A stretch of DNA of 15,571 nucleotides, taken from contig NZ_CAJUBK010000052.1 in assembly GCF_910584465.1 (NCBI RefSeq), forward strand, positions 1 to 15,571, given 5' to 3'. Below are positions 14,547 to 15,571 of this stretch, piece after piece. Position 1 is the stretch's first letter, and each line of letters starts with the position of its first letter. The notes below the pieces were generated by a model. It ran no database searches, was not told where the DNA came from, and worked only from the letters and a program-made list of their open reading frames with translations. The DNA is from an uncultured Oscillibacter sp. Lineage in GTDB: Bacteria; Bacillota; Clostridia; Oscillospirales; Oscillospiraceae. The position numbers were made by a program, and so were the translations under genes.

Positions 14547-14565
14547 ATTATAGGGTGCTTGTCAA
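14547..14565 (-). promoter_or_regulatory. TATAAT box upstream of the coiled-coil gene, with an oddly close TTGACA
   Basis: On the - strand a perfect TATAAT (14552-14547) lies about 20 nt before the ATG. A perfect TTGACA (14565-14560) is only 7 nt from it, too near for standard sigma-A spacing. The hexamer at normal spacing upstream is weak (TATGTT). Confidence 0.45.
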
Positions 14566-14633
14566 TAGAACATACTTTCTGTTCCACAGGAAAATGGAGC
14601 AGCGAAGCCTCTTGGAAATTGCTTTATTTTGCG

Positions 14634-14663
14634 GGGTCTCCTCATTTTTGAGGAGACCCTTTT
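14634..14663 (+). terminator. Perfect 11-bp hairpin with T-run in the intergenic region
   Basis: GGGTCTCCTCA (14634-14644), loop TTTT, TGAGGAGACCC (14649-14659), then TTTT. It has the shape of an intrinsic terminator on the + strand, although no + strand gene ends nearby. It is the first of a row of five inverted repeats. Confidence 0.55.
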
Positions 14664-14741
14664 GAGAACGTTTCAAAAGGGGGACGGTCCAGATTTGGAC
14701 TGACCTGCATTGCAACTTCCTGCAATACTGCCAAAACTGGC
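14634..14741. repeat. Cluster of five consecutive inverted repeats
   Basis: In order: 11-bp stem (14634-14659); CCCTTTTGA/TCAAAAGGG (14657-14665 and 14673-14681); GTCCA/TGGAC (14687-14691 and 14696-14700); ATTGCA/TGCAAT (14709-14714 and 14721-14726); GCCA/TGGC (14730-14733 and 14738-14741). All are perfect, with loops of 4-7 nt. The first two share CCC and so compete slightly. The function is unknown. Confidence 0.6.
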
Positions 14742-15290
14742 GGCATTTCCTAGAAGCCCCATAAAGGCCCGCTACGGCGTTTTATCGTTTGGGAGTATAT
14801 AGGAAACACCGCTAAAGCGCTAACGTCGCTTGTAGGGGCCTCTACGGGCCTTATAGCATATTTGTTCGATAGCCCCGAGATTTTGGGGGAAGATATCGGC
14901 TGCACCACGGGGTGAATATCGTTCACCGCCAAAATTCTTTCTTTTACGGCGGTTAAGTGAAGGCGTTTAGATAAATACCCGTTGTAAAAAAGACAATTAT
15001 AGAGCATATCACGGCGGCTGCTCTTTTTTCGACTAGTGAGTTCACCTCCGGTTTCGGCATAATTCTCATTCCGTACATTTTGAGAAAAATCCTTCCGGTC
15101 TTGCAGAGCCAAAAATTGACCACCCGCTCTTTGTCTGTACCAGCGCACACGCTGCTCTGAGGATAAGGACTGATTTATGGTCATGAAAATCCCCATTATC
15201 TGTTTCAAACCTGCCATTCTCGTGACAATTTCTGCTTGCTTGGTACGGCTGGGTACTCCTTGACCACATATTTGCCCACAGACAGAGAAA
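14742..15290. other. Long intergenic stretch without a convincing gene; inverted repeats
   Basis: No frame here has both a ribosome site and recognisable protein features. A - strand open frame (15217-14750, 155 codons) and an overlapping 65-codon frame (15150-14953) with a hydrophobic end exist, but codon use is unstructured in both. Visible structure includes AAGGCCCG and CGGGCCTT about 75 nt apart on the - strand (within 14755-14870), near-palindromic GTAGAGGCCCCTAC beside them, GGTGAA-TATCG-TTCACC (14911-14927), and CCGCC/GGCGG (14926-14930 and 14948-14952). A structured RNA, recombination site or gene debris are all possible. Confidence 0.4.
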
Positions 15291-15292
15291 AC

Positions 15293-15320
15293 CGGCCCAC
15301 CGGGGTATCCCGGTGGGCCG
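15293..15320 (-). terminator. Terminator of the right-edge gene
   Basis: Perfect 12-bp stem CGGCCCACCGGG / CCCGGTGGGCCG with a 4-nt loop, followed on the - strand by GTTTTCTC. It starts 6 nt after the stop of the gene at 15327, so that short gene ends naturally. Confidence 0.85.
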
Positions 15321-15326
15321 CAGTTC

Positions 15327-15571
15327 TCAGCTTGCCCTATTCTCTGCCCTCAGCCGCTCCTTTTCAGCGGCCACCTCCGATTTCATTTCGGTTATCATTA
15401 CTGCCAGCAGCTTTTCACATTCTTTCTCTGAGTCAGCGTAGATGTCTCGGGTACGCTTTGTTCCATCGGGCCAGGTCACCGTATACCTTCCGTTCCAGCG
15501 CCCACTTTTGGTCTGCCCCAAGTATCCGCTGCCCCAGTAGCGGCGCTTGCCCCGCTTGGGTTTGAAATCTG
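15327..15571 (-). CDS. Small protein resembling an integrase arm-type (AP2-like) DNA-binding domain, 5' end beyond window
   Basis: The frame is open to the window edge, so 80 residues are visible and the start is outside; an internal TTG at 15521 is not needed. The text KRGKRRYWGSGYLGQTKSG, then GRYTVTWPDGTKRT and a helix SEKECEKLLAVMITEMKSEV, has the basic lead, three-strand sheet and helix of the N-terminal arm-binding domain of tyrosine integrases. Yet it stops after one helix and has its own terminator, so no core-binding or catalytic domain follows. It could be a stand-alone excisionase-like or regulatory DNA-binding protein of the element. The assignment is by pattern only. Confidence 0.55.
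   Translation of the reverse strand, partial: DFKPKRGKRRYWGSGYLGQTKSGRWNGRYTVTWPDGTKRTRDIYADSEKECEKLLAVMITEMKSEVAAEKERLRAENRAS

Noticed and set aside
14750..15217. 155-codon - strand frame as a gene
   Set aside because: No ribosome site, no recognisable family, mixed codon use, and it overlaps inverted repeats and an equally open 65-codon frame. Kept as undecided intergenic sequence.
10104..15571. One integrase split by insertion into a catalytic part (left) and an arm domain (right)
   Set aside because: The right fragment ends with its own stop and a strong terminator, and the core-binding domain is absent from both pieces, so rejoining them would not restore an integrase.
9994..15571. Second copy of the tRNA-Arg 3' end marking the far attachment site
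   Set aside because: None was found by eye in the remaining window, so the element's right end cannot be placed.

Overview
The window reads as chromosome of a high-GC, gut-type clostridium, most likely of the Oscillospiraceae (Flavonifractor/Lawsonibacter-like). That placement is an inference. It rests on the GlgC/GlgD two-subunit ADP-glucose pyrophosphorylase, the T-box leader before thrS, sigma-A type promoters with extended -10 boxes, and strongly G/C-ending codons in the housekeeping genes.

Region 1 (1-7522, + strand) is a glycogen cluster: the 3' end of glgB (branching enzyme), then glgC and glgD (ADP-glucose synthesis), glgA (glycogen synthase) and glgP (phosphorylase). Three of the four junctions are ATGA or GTGA overlaps. 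The exception is glgD/glgA, where a hairpin terminator is followed by a near-consensus promoter, so glgA-glgP can be transcribed separately. GlgC/GlgD make ADP-glucose, GlgA extends chains, GlgB branches them and GlgP degrades them. The two polymer-building enzymes carry unusual C-terminal tails. GlgB ends in an Ala/Lys-rich tail with two AT-hook motifs. GlgA ends in nine 12-residue acidic/proline repeats followed by a histone-H1-like lysine-rich tail. These tails are the strongest oddity in the conserved part of the window.

Region 2 (7523-9993) has a bidirectional terminator between convergent glgP and thrS. thrS (- strand) encodes a threonyl-tRNA synthetase without the N-terminal TGS domain. 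It lies behind a T-box riboswitch whose specifier ACC, T-box bulge, antiterminator and terminator can all be traced by eye. A divergent promoter drives a tRNA-Arg(ACG) gene on the + strand.

Region 3 (9994-15571) is a decayed prophage or integrative element next to the tRNA-Arg 3' end. The integrase catalytic domain (- strand) has lost its N-terminal half and abuts the 3' end of a phage-type + strand gene, so a large deletion probably removed most of the phage. What remains is a 46-codon ORF, a hairpin terminator, and an intact 982-codon tape-measure-like gene with two different tandem protein repeats: seven 28-residue Pro/Trp/Phe units, then 44-residue units marked by Trp. After these come an orphan coiled-coil gene (- strand), about 700 bp without a convincing gene but rich in inverted repeats, and at the right edge part of a small protein resembling the arm-type DNA-binding domain of tyrosine integrases. 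No second copy of the tRNA 3' end was seen, so the far element boundary lies beyond the window or is lost.
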